A DNA stretch of 15,180 bases from JBOHUC01 sp050733935 (lineage in GTDB: Bacteria; Eisenbacteria; RBG-16-71-46; DASYSL01): NCBI GenBank assembly GCA_050733935.1, contig JBOHUC010000172.1, positions 1-15,180 of the forward strand. Direction: 5' to 3'. Below are positions 7,601 to 12,427 of this stretch, piece by piece (the first letter of the stretch is position 1; each line of letters opens with the position of its first letter). The position numbers and the translations under genes are program-made. The notes beneath the pieces were generated by a model. It saw nothing but the letters and a program-made list of their open reading frames with translations, ran no database searches and was not told the origin of the DNA.

Positions 7601-7700
7601 GAACAAGACTCAGGCCGCCCGCTCGCTCGGGCTTTCGTATCCCACGCTCCTGAGCAAGATCCGCCTGCTCGGCCTCGATCGCAGGCGCATGCGCGTCTAG
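4611..7700 (+). CDS. TPR-GAF-AAA+ sigma-54-dependent transcriptional activator
   Basis: A 1029-residue bacterial enhancer-binding protein. Residues about 30-500 are helical tetratricopeptide repeats (for example AHNNLGLVHKNTGQWREATRSFEQAL). About 525-690 is a GAF-type sensory domain. The AAA+ core follows, with Walker A GETGTGKG (741-748), the sigma-54-contacting GAFTGA (788-793), Walker B GGTIFLDE (806-813) and the RFLEDLYYRMN region (865-875). The C-terminus is a Fis-type helix-turn-helix (about 996-1021). An intact GAFTGA loop predicts real activation of sigma-54 RNA polymerase. There is no receiver or kinase domain, so control is probably by ligand or protein binding to the TPR and GAF parts. 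The Walker A lysine is followed by Gly, where Glu is usual. The GTG start has GAGGAG 6 nt upstream. A sigma-54 promoter lies about 1.1 kb downstream. Confidence 0.93.
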   Translation: MQKPIPPNPSASQGPPHLPANATLRQEEFGDLSQAADQFGAAREYYATALAELRPEDRLARARLLVKLAECDHRQGRYVDSLARLSEARHAARPLPDPVLKGSIARHMGASWIAAAQYAKGARYARAAFRILRRTNEHRELGLVETSLGIAALRMGDYAAAHDAFTGALATFRRVDDVSNMAGAHNNLGLVHKNTGQWREATRSFEQALRLAEKVGDYFWVAAYARNLGLMRYRLGELDLAIESFLRSLQIETEISERLGEVQTRLGLGRLYARRRQFDLAASEFDASAAILENHDFPREAALLLEFRGDAAADRGEYAEARSLLEDAMERAQKLAPEGDLAYEIGARLAPVELALGDLETARRTAARAEERAERAGDVSESAMARRASGLVSLARGDEEAALADLRSSQSTFEELGDRFELGRTFLLAAGRALASNAAAGRLGDWAVENLKRAEALFRDLGIPALAAESAMALGRLVAGRGHVDQALAEIEHALAWLSEAGETDGESRVAELRSELETRSAASSVSTSNEFRALQEANDIFRSADDVHDVLARTVRLAVERAGGDRGFVAFASGGGRLEVVAHHNLGADRARKVLVSLERVLGRELIDGSPVFKSRIAADPRFSGELSGGLSGVFSLVVVPLNFPSQAVGLVYVDRLNDNLRGAFKQREINLLAVLANSAAVAMVEAQRSVLLEENQTLKRQLSPKPGLERIVTRSQEMEEILALLGKVGDSTASILLMGETGTGKGLLAQAIHEMSSRRERRFVSVNCAALPDTLLESELFGYVAGAFTGAARDKEGLFKEADGGTIFLDEVEKISEPLQAKLLHVLDKGEIRPVGATRSFRVDARVITATNADLRDRIKAGRFLEDLYYRMNDIAITVPPLRERREDIALLTEHFLAFYARQMDKPIPELTPAVQRALLNHEWRGNVRELEKTVKRLVVLVEPDVAVAIDLLPEDMRAPIDEPRVELENSYNVRLHVERLERRLIREALENHNWNKTQAARSLGLSYPTLLSKIRLLGLDRRRMRV

Positions 7701-7706
7701 ACGCGC
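7691..7706. repeat. Perfect 16-bp palindrome across the activator stop codon
   Basis: GCGCGTCTAGACGCGC is identical to its reverse complement, and the TAG stop lies at its centre. In RNA it could form a 6-bp stem with a CUAG loop. It may be part of the gene's end signal together with the hairpin at 7716-7733, or a DNA-binding dyad. Confidence 0.4.
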
Positions 7707-7715
7707 GCTTCGCTC

Positions 7716-7737
7716 CCGCGACCTGACACGCGGTTTT
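7716..7737 (+). terminator. Weak intrinsic terminator after the TPR activator
   Basis: CCGCG (7716-7720) pairs with CGCGG (7729-7733) across an 8-nt loop, followed directly by TTTT. The stem is short, so read-through into the non-coding block is plausible. Confidence 0.4.
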
Positions 7738-8042
7738 AGTCCCCGCTCTCAAACCTCTTAACAGTTCCCAAATCCAGAACGCACAAGCGGTTGAGTCAGA
7801 TTTGCCGCTCGCACTGTGAATCCTCTTGTGGTTTGGGCGCGCGTTCGCGCCCGGATCGGCCTCTGTCCCGATCGGTAACAGTGCTTGGAATCAATTGTCA
7901 GGCCGCTTGTTACGAGATCATCAAGCGATTGCGGCGCCTCACGATCCGGCGTGGCATGCAGGGTGCAATGGGGATTCGCCGGAGGGGGGGACCTCCAAAG
8001 AAGCAGAGCAAGCAAGAGACGAAGCGAGTCTCACGGACGAGA

Positions 8043-8111
8043 GGACCGGAGCTGCCACTTCGAAACACCTCAGTTCAGCGCACCTTCGCCGAGGCGGCAG
8101 CTCCCGAGTCC
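8043..8111 (+). other. Extended stem inside the non-coding block
   Basis: GGAGCTGCC (8048-8056) pairs perfectly with GGCAGCTCC (8096-8104). A small internal loop leads to four more pairs, GGAC (8043-8046) with GTCC (8108-8111). Inside the 39-nt loop, CCTC (8068-8071) pairs with GAGG (8091-8094) and GCG (8078-8080) with CGC (8087-8089), giving a stacked long hairpin. Such co-axial nesting is more than the composition would usually give. Confidence 0.5.
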
Positions 8112-8469
8112 GAGATGCAAACGGAAGCAACCGTGGGTTTGAGACACCAAAGGTTTCTGGGCTTGTCGGGGATCTGCTGAGGCGTGGTCCAAGGGTATGA
8201 GCCCCGGTCGGAATCGACGCTGAACCTGCTTCAAGCACCCGACTAGCCCGGAGTTTGCAGTCCGAGAAGAATGCAGCTCGATGCTCGGTTGAACGACGGA
8301 CACGGACACGGGCGGGACGGTCGGGGAGCCTGGAAGCACCCCCGGCCCACTGCGAACCAGATTGAACCCCGCGACGGCCGCGGAGGCTTCTCGCGAAGAC
8401 AACCCGGTCCAGCTCCTCGCAGAGCGGGGGCTTTCGAGAGGGGTCGCGGGGTTTCAATTTCAAGAAACA

Positions 8470-8548
8470 GACGGGCGCTGGCCCGGAACGGCATAGGCCA
8501 ACACTGGGGGATGTCCAGGCTGTTGCCTTCCGTAAGCCAGCGCCCGTC
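8470..8548 (+). other. 79-nt long imperfect hairpin with a perfect 13-bp base stem
   Basis: GACGGGCGCTGGC (8470-8482) is the exact reverse complement of 8536-8548. Inside, CGGAA (8484-8488) pairs with TTCCG (8528-8532). A bulged C comes next, then GGCA (8490-8493) pairs with TGCC (8524-8527). Near the tip CTGG (8504-8507) pairs with CCAG (8515-8518). In all there are about 28 pairs. It is followed by a 10-bp tandem duplication (8559-8577) and the terminator, so it could be a separate small RNA. Confidence 0.55.
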
Positions 8549-8582
8549 ACGTAGCGCTCGGAGAAGTTCGGAGAAGTGACGA

Positions 8583-8614
8583 AGGGCCCGGCTCCTGCCG
8601 GGCCCTGTTCGTTT
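8583..8614 (+). terminator. Strong intrinsic terminator ending the non-coding block
   Basis: AGGGCCCGGC (8583-8592) pairs perfectly with GCCGGGCCCT (8597-8606) over a TCCT loop, followed by the T-rich GTTCGTTT. The T-rich side marks plus-strand transcripts; the minus-strand tail is poorer in T. As no protein gene precedes it within 880 bp, it implies a non-coding transcript or a very long 3' end of the activator mRNA. Confidence 0.75.
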
Positions 8615-8845
8615 GCGTCGTCTCCGAGGACTCACCCCTCGCGTCGTGCGGCTGCCGCAGAGCTTCCCTCCGTGCGGCGCTTCCGCCCCACCGTTTCTGC
8701 CATAGGACGCCCACATCCGCCGGTCACCGCCGCTGCCGCGGCGTGCGCCCGATCGGTCGCCCATCCCCGGAAACCCGTTCGGGCCGCGGATTTGGGCCTG
8801 CCCGCGCCCGCGCCGCCGGGGCGCGCGGCCCCGTCGTCCGCGCAC
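8615..8845. other. GC-rich gap upstream of the sigma-54 promoter
   Basis: I see no protein or RNA gene here. The only element supported is a dyad at 8745-8760, listed separately. The remainder is GC-rich and without clear repeats. Confidence 0.4.
8745..8760. promoter_or_regulatory. Candidate upstream activator site for the sigma-54 promoter
   Basis: GCGCCCGATCGGTCGC is a dyad with seven of eight symmetric positions matching, centred on CCGATCGG. Its distance of about 112-127 nt from the predicted transcription start fits enhancer sites of Fis-type activators. The 10-mer CCCGATCGGT also occurs at 7867-7876. That the TPR activator binds here is inference. Confidence 0.3.
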
Positions 8846-8860
8846 TGGCACATGGATTGC
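8846..8860 (+). promoter_or_regulatory. Sigma-54 (-24/-12) promoter of the lipoprotein pair
   Basis: TGGCAC (8846-8851), 5 nt, TTGC (8857-8860). The invariant GG (8847-8848) and GC (8859-8860) are exactly 10 nt apart, as sigma-54 requires, and a C precedes TGGCAC as in the consensus. Only the base after TTGC (G, usually A/T) is off. The predicted start is about 8872, leaving a 21-nt leader with GGAGG before the ATG at 8893. Confidence 0.8.
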
Positions 8861-8892
8861 GTTTCAAGGGCGGACAGAGGAGGGGATCGTCC

Positions 8893-9738
8893 ATGTCGCT
8901 CGCACGTCGAACGCTGAGAGGAATCGCAAGACTCGCAGGACCCGTCGGGCTCGCGGGGGTCGTATTCCTCGCATCGGGATGTTCGGACGACGACGGAGCG
9001 GTCGTGGTTCCCCGCGACGTCACGCCGCCGGCGGCGCCGCAGGCCGTGTACTCCGTCACCGGCGATCATCTCGTGACCGTGAACTGGGTGCGGAACACGG
9101 AGCCCGATCTCGCCGGCTACCGCGTCTATCGCGGGCCGGCTTACGAGGGGCCGTTCACGCCGCTTGCGCTCACGGGTGAGACGACGTACGCCGATGCCAC
9201 CGTGACGAACGGGGTGACCTACTTCTACGCGGTCGCGGCCTACGATGCGGCCGGCAACGAGGGCGAGCTTTCGGTCGAGAACGTGTTCGACACGCCTCGC
9301 CCCGCCGGTTTCAACATCGTGCTCGGCCCGGTCTCGGGGGAGGGGTCGGGCGGCCCGCTCGCTGGATTCGATTTCTCGGGCCCGACGCTCCGTCCGTCCT
9401 CCGATCAGCTCACCGACGTGTACTTCGAGGTGAACGGCGGGACACGACTCATGGTGGCGCGCGACCTCCAGACCGACGTCCAGGATGCGGGCTTTGTCGC
9501 GCTCGATGCGCTCGACTGGGCTCCGGACAATGGCTGGTCGCCGACCGGAACGGTCGAGCTCATCGTCGGCCACGCGTATTACGTGGCGACGCGGAACAAC
9601 AACTACGCCAAGTTCCGGGTCACCGAGCTCTCGAACACGCAGGTGCGCTTCGACTGGGCGTACCAGACCGTCCCCGGCAATCAGGAGCTCGTCCGTCCGC
9701 CTCGGGTGGGCGGGATCCAGCCCGCAGGGAGCCCGTGA
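8893..9738 (+). CDS. FN3-domain lipoprotein
   Basis: A 281-residue exported lipoprotein. The signal peptide is MSLARRTLRG followed by a hydrophobic core, ending in LASGC with C30 as the lipid-bearing cysteine, then an acidic SDDDG. Residues about 46-128 form a fibronectin type III domain (NWVRNTEPDLAGYRVYRG, then TYFYAVAAYDAAGNEG). The C-terminal part (about 138-266) is a second beta-rich domain with YYVATRNNNYAKFRV and QVRFDWAYQ. This weakly recalls the C-terminal strands of HmuY-like proteins, but I am not sure of that. GGAGG lies 9 nt before the ATG, and the start falls 21 nt after the predicted sigma-54 start site, so longer upstream frames are unlikely. It overlaps the next gene by 4 nt. 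A binding or scaffold role at the cell surface or in the periplasm is likely; the ligand is unknown. Confidence 0.8.
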   Translation: MSLARRTLRGIARLAGPVGLAGVVFLASGCSDDDGAVVVPRDVTPPAAPQAVYSVTGDHLVTVNWVRNTEPDLAGYRVYRGPAYEGPFTPLALTGETTYADATVTNGVTYFYAVAAYDAAGNEGELSVENVFDTPRPAGFNIVLGPVSGEGSGGPLAGFDFSGPTLRPSSDQLTDVYFEVNGGTRLMVARDLQTDVQDAGFVALDALDWAPDNGWSPTGTVELIVGHAYYVATRNNNYAKFRVTELSNTQVRFDWAYQTVPGNQELVRPPRVGGIQPAGSP

Positions 9739-10289
9739 TCCAGGGCCGCACGCGCCACGCGGGCATCGCGCTCGCTCTACTGAGCGCTTCGCTCGCTGCG
9801 CTCGCGGCCGGGTGTGCCGGTGGCTACACGGCCGGATCGGTGCAGTACGCTTCCGCACCACCGCCGCCGGGGCGCCCGCATCCCGACTACTTCTGCGCCG
9901 ATTGCCACGGGGTTCTCTATTTCGATCCCTACTACGACGTCTGCCTCCAGAACGGCTACTACTTCAACTGGCGGAGGCGGCCCGACGTGGTCGCCTCCTA
10001 TCGCCAGAGCTACGTTCGGATCCGTGAGACTCATCCCGACGCCGGCCGGTACCGGTATCCGAAGCGTTACCGCGAGGAAACGCGCGATCGCTTCGCCGAC
10101 GCCAAGGGACGCCTGCCGACCTACCGGCGCGGCGTGACGAGGATTCCGCCGGAGTCGAAGGTCCAGAAGGGCCCGGTGCGGTACCCGCGAAAGACGGACG
10201 CGAAGGAGGACGGAGAGGCGGCACCGCGGGAGAAGGACGGGGGAGAGAGGGGTAAGAAGGGAAAATCGAGCGGATCGAAGGGGCGGTGA
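9735..10289 (+). CDS. Small lipoprotein with a CXXCH motif
   Basis: A 184-residue protein I do not recognise. It has a lipoprotein signal peptide ending LAAGC (C27). A Pro/Tyr-rich stretch follows, then C54-A-D-C57-H58, the CXXCH pattern used for covalent c-type heme, and a further C70. The middle is rich in Tyr, Phe and Arg (LYFDPYYDVC, YYFNWRRRP). The last 60 residues are a very charged Lys/Glu/Gly tail. A single heme-binding site is possible, but the short aromatic context is unlike normal cytochrome c, and a zinc or disulfide role would also fit. GTG at 9735 overlaps the TGA of the FN3 gene (GTGA), with AGGGAG just upstream. The pair is therefore translationally coupled and shares the sigma-54 promoter. 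Confidence 0.7.
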   Translation: MIQGRTRHAGIALALLSASLAALAAGCAGGYTAGSVQYASAPPPPGRPHPDYFCADCHGVLYFDPYYDVCLQNGYYFNWRRRPDVVASYRQSYVRIRETHPDAGRYRYPKRYREETRDRFADAKGRLPTYRRGVTRIPPESKVQKGPVRYPRKTDAKEDGEAAPREKDGGERGKKGKSSGSKGR

Positions 10290-10296
10290 CCGGCGA

Positions 10297-10325
10297 TTGA
10301 CCGTGCCGGCGAGCGCCCCTAGACT
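10297..10325 (+). promoter_or_regulatory. Candidate promoter of the PorV-like gene
   Basis: TTGACC (10297-10302), exactly 17 nt, then TAGACT (10320-10325). It begins 7 nt after the stop of the CXXCH lipoprotein gene, and the predicted start near 10332 leaves a leader of about 94 nt. The pattern matches the promoters before the DegP-like and secreted-protein genes. Confidence 0.55.
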
Positions 10326-10416
10326 CGCCTCGGGCCCCGCCTTCAGGGCGCGGGCCCAATCGTTTGCCCGCGCTCGGGCCTCACGAGGAGCCGCGCGCGT
10401 CGTCCCTTCCGCCTGC

Positions 10417-10428
10417 GGAGTCTCCTTG
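10417..10428 (+). promoter_or_regulatory. Ribosome site fixing a TTG start for the PorV-like gene
   Basis: GGAG (10417-10420) lies 5 nt before TTG (10426-10428). The codons after it give a basic then hydrophobic signal peptide. An earlier in-frame TTG at 10297 falls inside the promoter and cannot be transcribed from it. Confidence 0.6.
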
Positions 10429-11373
10429 TCGATTCGCTTCCCACGTCTCGTCGTCCTCCTCACGCTCGGGGCGCTCGCTACGAGCGCAGCGTGCGTGAGG
10501 GCCGGGGAGACGACCGGCTTCGCCTTCCTCAATTTGCCGGCCGGTGCCCGCGCAGCCGCCCTCGGCGGAGCCTTCACCTCGATCGCCGACGATCCGACGG
10601 CCCTCTACTGGAATCCTGCCGGACTTGCGACGGGCGCGACCCCTGAGACCGGGAGCCGGTGGAGCCTCACGGCGGTTCATCACGAGAGCATCCAGGGGTT
10701 CGCCCAGGACGTGGTGGGGGCGGTCCTCCGCCGCGGATCCGAAGGGATTTCGCTCGGCTTCAACACTCACTACACGGAGGGGATCGATCAGCGGGACGAT
10801 CTCGGCAATCCGCTCGGGACGTTTGGCGTGAGCGACTTCGCGATCGCAGCCGGTTACGCGGGGACTCCCACGCGCGGACTCAGGATCGGCGCGGGTGGCC
10901 AGTGGGTGCACGAGACGATCGCAGGGAACGGGGCCTCGGGGCTTTCGCTCTCCGCGGGCGCCCTGTACGCGCTCTCGGGCCTTAAGGGGCTTACGCTCGG
11001 CGCGTCGGTCCTGAACCTCGGCGGGAGCCCTGCGTTCAAAACCGAAAGCGGTGCCGAAGGCGAGGGAGTGCCGCAGCCGCTCACGCTCTCGGGCGGAGCG
11101 AACTACCGGGGAACCCTCGGCTCGATGGGATTCCTGGTGGCGGCCGACGCGCGGAAGCTCAAGGGCGATCCGCTCGCCGGGCGATTCGGCGGCGAGCTCG
11201 CCCCGATCCCCATGATCGCGGTTCGGGTGGGATGGATGCTCGGACAGGACGCGGTCGATCTCACGGCCGGAGCCGGAATCACGGTCGGCCACGTGGCGTT
11301 CGACTACGCGTACGTGCCCTACCACGACGATCTCGGAAGCTCGCACCGCGCGGGGCTCACCGCGCGGTTCTGA
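10426..11373 (+). CDS. PorV/PorQ-family outer-membrane barrel protein
   Basis: A 315-residue exported protein with a signal peptide (MSIRFPRLVVLLTLGALA, cleavage probably near residue 26). It carries the family's hallmark region at the mature N-terminus: LNLPAGARAAALGGAFTSIA followed by DDPTALYWNPAGLA (about 35-68). The rest is alternating beta-strands with many Gly and aromatic residues, and it ends ...GLTARF, a terminal Phe as in outer-membrane barrels. In Bacteroidota, PorV shuttles type IX secretion cargo. Relatives occur widely in other FCB phyla, where the role is often unknown. No T9SS sorting domain is seen on the neighbouring proteins, so a T9SS role is not shown here. It has its own promoter and is convergent with lpxH, 10 nt apart. 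Confidence 0.82.
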   Translation: MSIRFPRLVVLLTLGALATSAACVRAGETTGFAFLNLPAGARAAALGGAFTSIADDPTALYWNPAGLATGATPETGSRWSLTAVHHESIQGFAQDVVGAVLRRGSEGISLGFNTHYTEGIDQRDDLGNPLGTFGVSDFAIAAGYAGTPTRGLRIGAGGQWVHETIAGNGASGLSLSAGALYALSGLKGLTLGASVLNLGGSPAFKTESGAEGEGVPQPLTLSGGANYRGTLGSMGFLVAADARKLKGDPLAGRFGGELAPIPMIAVRVGWMLGQDAVDLTAGAGITVGHVAFDYAYVPYHDDLGSSHRAGLTARF

Positions 11374-11398
11374 CCGCCCGGCTCTAGCTCCCGGGCGG
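11374..11398. terminator. Hairpin between convergent genes
   Basis: CCGCCCGG (11374-11381) pairs perfectly with CCGGGCGG (11391-11398) over a 9-nt loop. It starts right after the PorV-like stop and overlaps the last codons of lpxH, so it could end transcripts from both sides. Neither strand has a T-tract, so termination would be imperfect. Confidence 0.4.
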
Positions 11399-12226
11399 AT
11401 ACGGGGACGCCGGTCCGCTCAGCACTTCCCCCTCCCGTCCGTCCCAGCGCTCGAGCGCGAATTCCCCCGCGCGGAGCCTCGCATAAGTGAAGCTTCGCAC
11501 CCAGTCCCCCAGGATCAGGAAGTCCCGTCCCTCGCGCCTGAAATGCGTGGGATGGTGATAGTGACCCGTGATCACCGCGTCCGCGCCTTCGGCGAAGCGG
11601 GGGAGCGCGAGCTGGCGGTAGAGCCATTCGCGGTCCACCCGGTCCTCGTTCCGGCTGCCGCGCGAGACGCGCGACACCCAGAGCGCGAACGGGATGCCGA
11701 GATCGGGATGGATCGCGCGGTAGGCCGCGATCGTCCAGCGGTTCCGCAGCATGCCCTTCAGGAACTTGTATCCCTGGTCGCCCTTCGCTAGCCCGTCGCC
11801 GTGCATGAGCGCGAGCTTCCGGCCCGCGACCTCGACGGTGGCCGGCTCGTCGTGCACGGTCGCGCCCACTTCCTGCTCGAGAAACCGCCCCGCCCAGAAA
11901 TCGTGATTGCCCCCGAAGTACGTGACGCCGATACCGGCTTCAGAGAGCTCTGCGAGCCTGCGGACGACCGCGAGGTGCCGCCGCGGAATCGCGTGCGCGT
12001 AGGCGAACCAGAAATCGAACAGATCGCCGAGCACGAACAGCTGTCGTGCGCGGCGCGCGCGCGTCTCGAGGAACGCAAGGAGCCGGGCCTCGCGCTCGCG
12101 ATCCGCCTCCGCGGTCCCCGAGCCGAGATGCACGTCCGAGAGAAAGAGCGCGTCGTCCGGCCCCGCGCCCGGGCCGGGAGCCCCGAGAGCCTCAGGCAAA
12201 GGGCCCGAATGTGGAATCTCTGTCAT
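11384..12226 (-). CDS. lpxH: UDP-2,3-diacylglucosamine diphosphatase LpxH
   Basis: A 280-residue calcineurin-type metallophosphoesterase that cleaves UDP-2,3-diacylglucosamine to lipid X and UMP in lipid A synthesis, at the inner face of the cytoplasmic membrane. The metal-ligand motifs are in the right order: SDVHLG (D31, H33), GDLFDFW (D68), GGNHDFW (N107, H108), MHGDG (H142) and GHYHHP (H222, H224). The segment after HGDG, with KFLKGMLRNRWT, fits the lipid-binding insertion region. Its length is slightly more than E. coli LpxH (240) because of an N-terminal leader of about 20 Pro/Gly-rich residues. ATG at 12226 has no obvious ribosome site. A frame open further upstream to 12382 has no conserved residues and would overlap the divergent degP promoter. 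It shows the organism makes lipid A. Confidence 0.88.
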   Translation of the reverse strand: MTEIPHSGPLPEALGAPGPGAGPDDALFLSDVHLGSGTAEADREREARLLAFLETRARRARQLFVLGDLFDFWFAYAHAIPRRHLAVVRRLAELSEAGIGVTYFGGNHDFWAGRFLEQEVGATVHDEPATVEVAGRKLALMHGDGLAKGDQGYKFLKGMLRNRWTIAAYRAIHPDLGIPFALWVSRVSRGSRNEDRVDREWLYRQLALPRFAEGADAVITGHYHHPTHFRREGRDFLILGDWVRSFTYARLRAGEFALERWDGREGEVLSGPASPYPPGS

Positions 12227-12328
12227 GCGCGGCAGATTGCCCCAACGGCCATGAGCGGGCAACCATCGAAGGAATGAGACCCCGATCCACTCCGCCGCCA
12301 AATCCCTGTGAACGGAGCCGGCCCTTCC

Positions 12329-12357
12329 TTGACCCGGTCGCGCGGGCTCCCTAGCAT
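12329..12357 (+). promoter_or_regulatory. Candidate promoter of the DegP-like gene
   Basis: TTGACC (12329-12334), 17 nt, TAGCAT (12352-12357). The predicted start near 12364 lies after two upstream in-frame start codons (12308 and 12356), which supports the ATG at 12428. The leader would be about 64 nt. It lies in the divergent 201-bp gap to lpxH. Confidence 0.6.
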
Positions 12358-12427
12358 GGAAGCGACGCGAGCCCGAACGCACCAGGCTGGAACGTCACAC
12401 CCTCGCGGCGAGGAGGAATCGAAAGCC

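Larger units (their letters stand above)
7741..8614 (+). ncRNA. Candidate large structured non-coding RNA region
   Basis: This 874-bp stretch has no convincing protein gene: the open frames lack ribosome sites, family motifs and protein-like composition, and base composition is lower in GC than in the flanking genes. It is dense in inverted repeats. Examples are GGGCGCG/CGCGCCC (7835-7852), GATCGG/CCGATC (7854-7873), TCCGGCG/CGCCGGA (7945-7983), an extended stem (8043-8111), GGTCGGGG/CCCCGGCC with one G-U pair (8319-8347), CCGCG/CGCGG (8369-8383) and a 13-bp stem (8470-8548). It ends in a very strong plus-strand terminator. I found no tmRNA, RNase P, SRP or tRNA signatures. No clear promoter was found at its left end, so the 5' limit is unknown. 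The transcript could start by read-through from the activator or be several smaller RNAs. Confidence 0.4.

Noticed and set aside
5201..7726. An 841-codon plus-strand frame overlapping the activator
   Set aside because: It is extremely Arg/Ala/Pro-rich without motifs, and is a frame-shifted shadow of the activator.
7791..8200. Open frames of 85-129 codons inside the non-coding block
   Set aside because: They lack ribosome sites, signal peptides or domain patterns. Several overlap in different frames, and strong inverted repeats run through them.
8271..8579. A 102-codon plus-strand frame
   Set aside because: It runs through the 79-nt hairpin and has low-complexity Arg/Gly composition; no start signal is seen.
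7701..8892. tmRNA, RNase P RNA, SRP RNA or tRNA in the long gene-free region
   Set aside because: I looked for the tmRNA and tRNA T-arm, the GAGGAAAGTCC of RNase P RNA and the GGAAGG loop of SRP RNA on the plus strand and found none. No CRISPR-type regular repeats are present either.
12230..12260. A leaderless-type promoter for lpxH on the minus strand (TTGCCC, 17 nt, CAATCT)
   Set aside because: The -10 does not fit TAGnnT or TATAAT. Only the absence of a ribosome site supports it.
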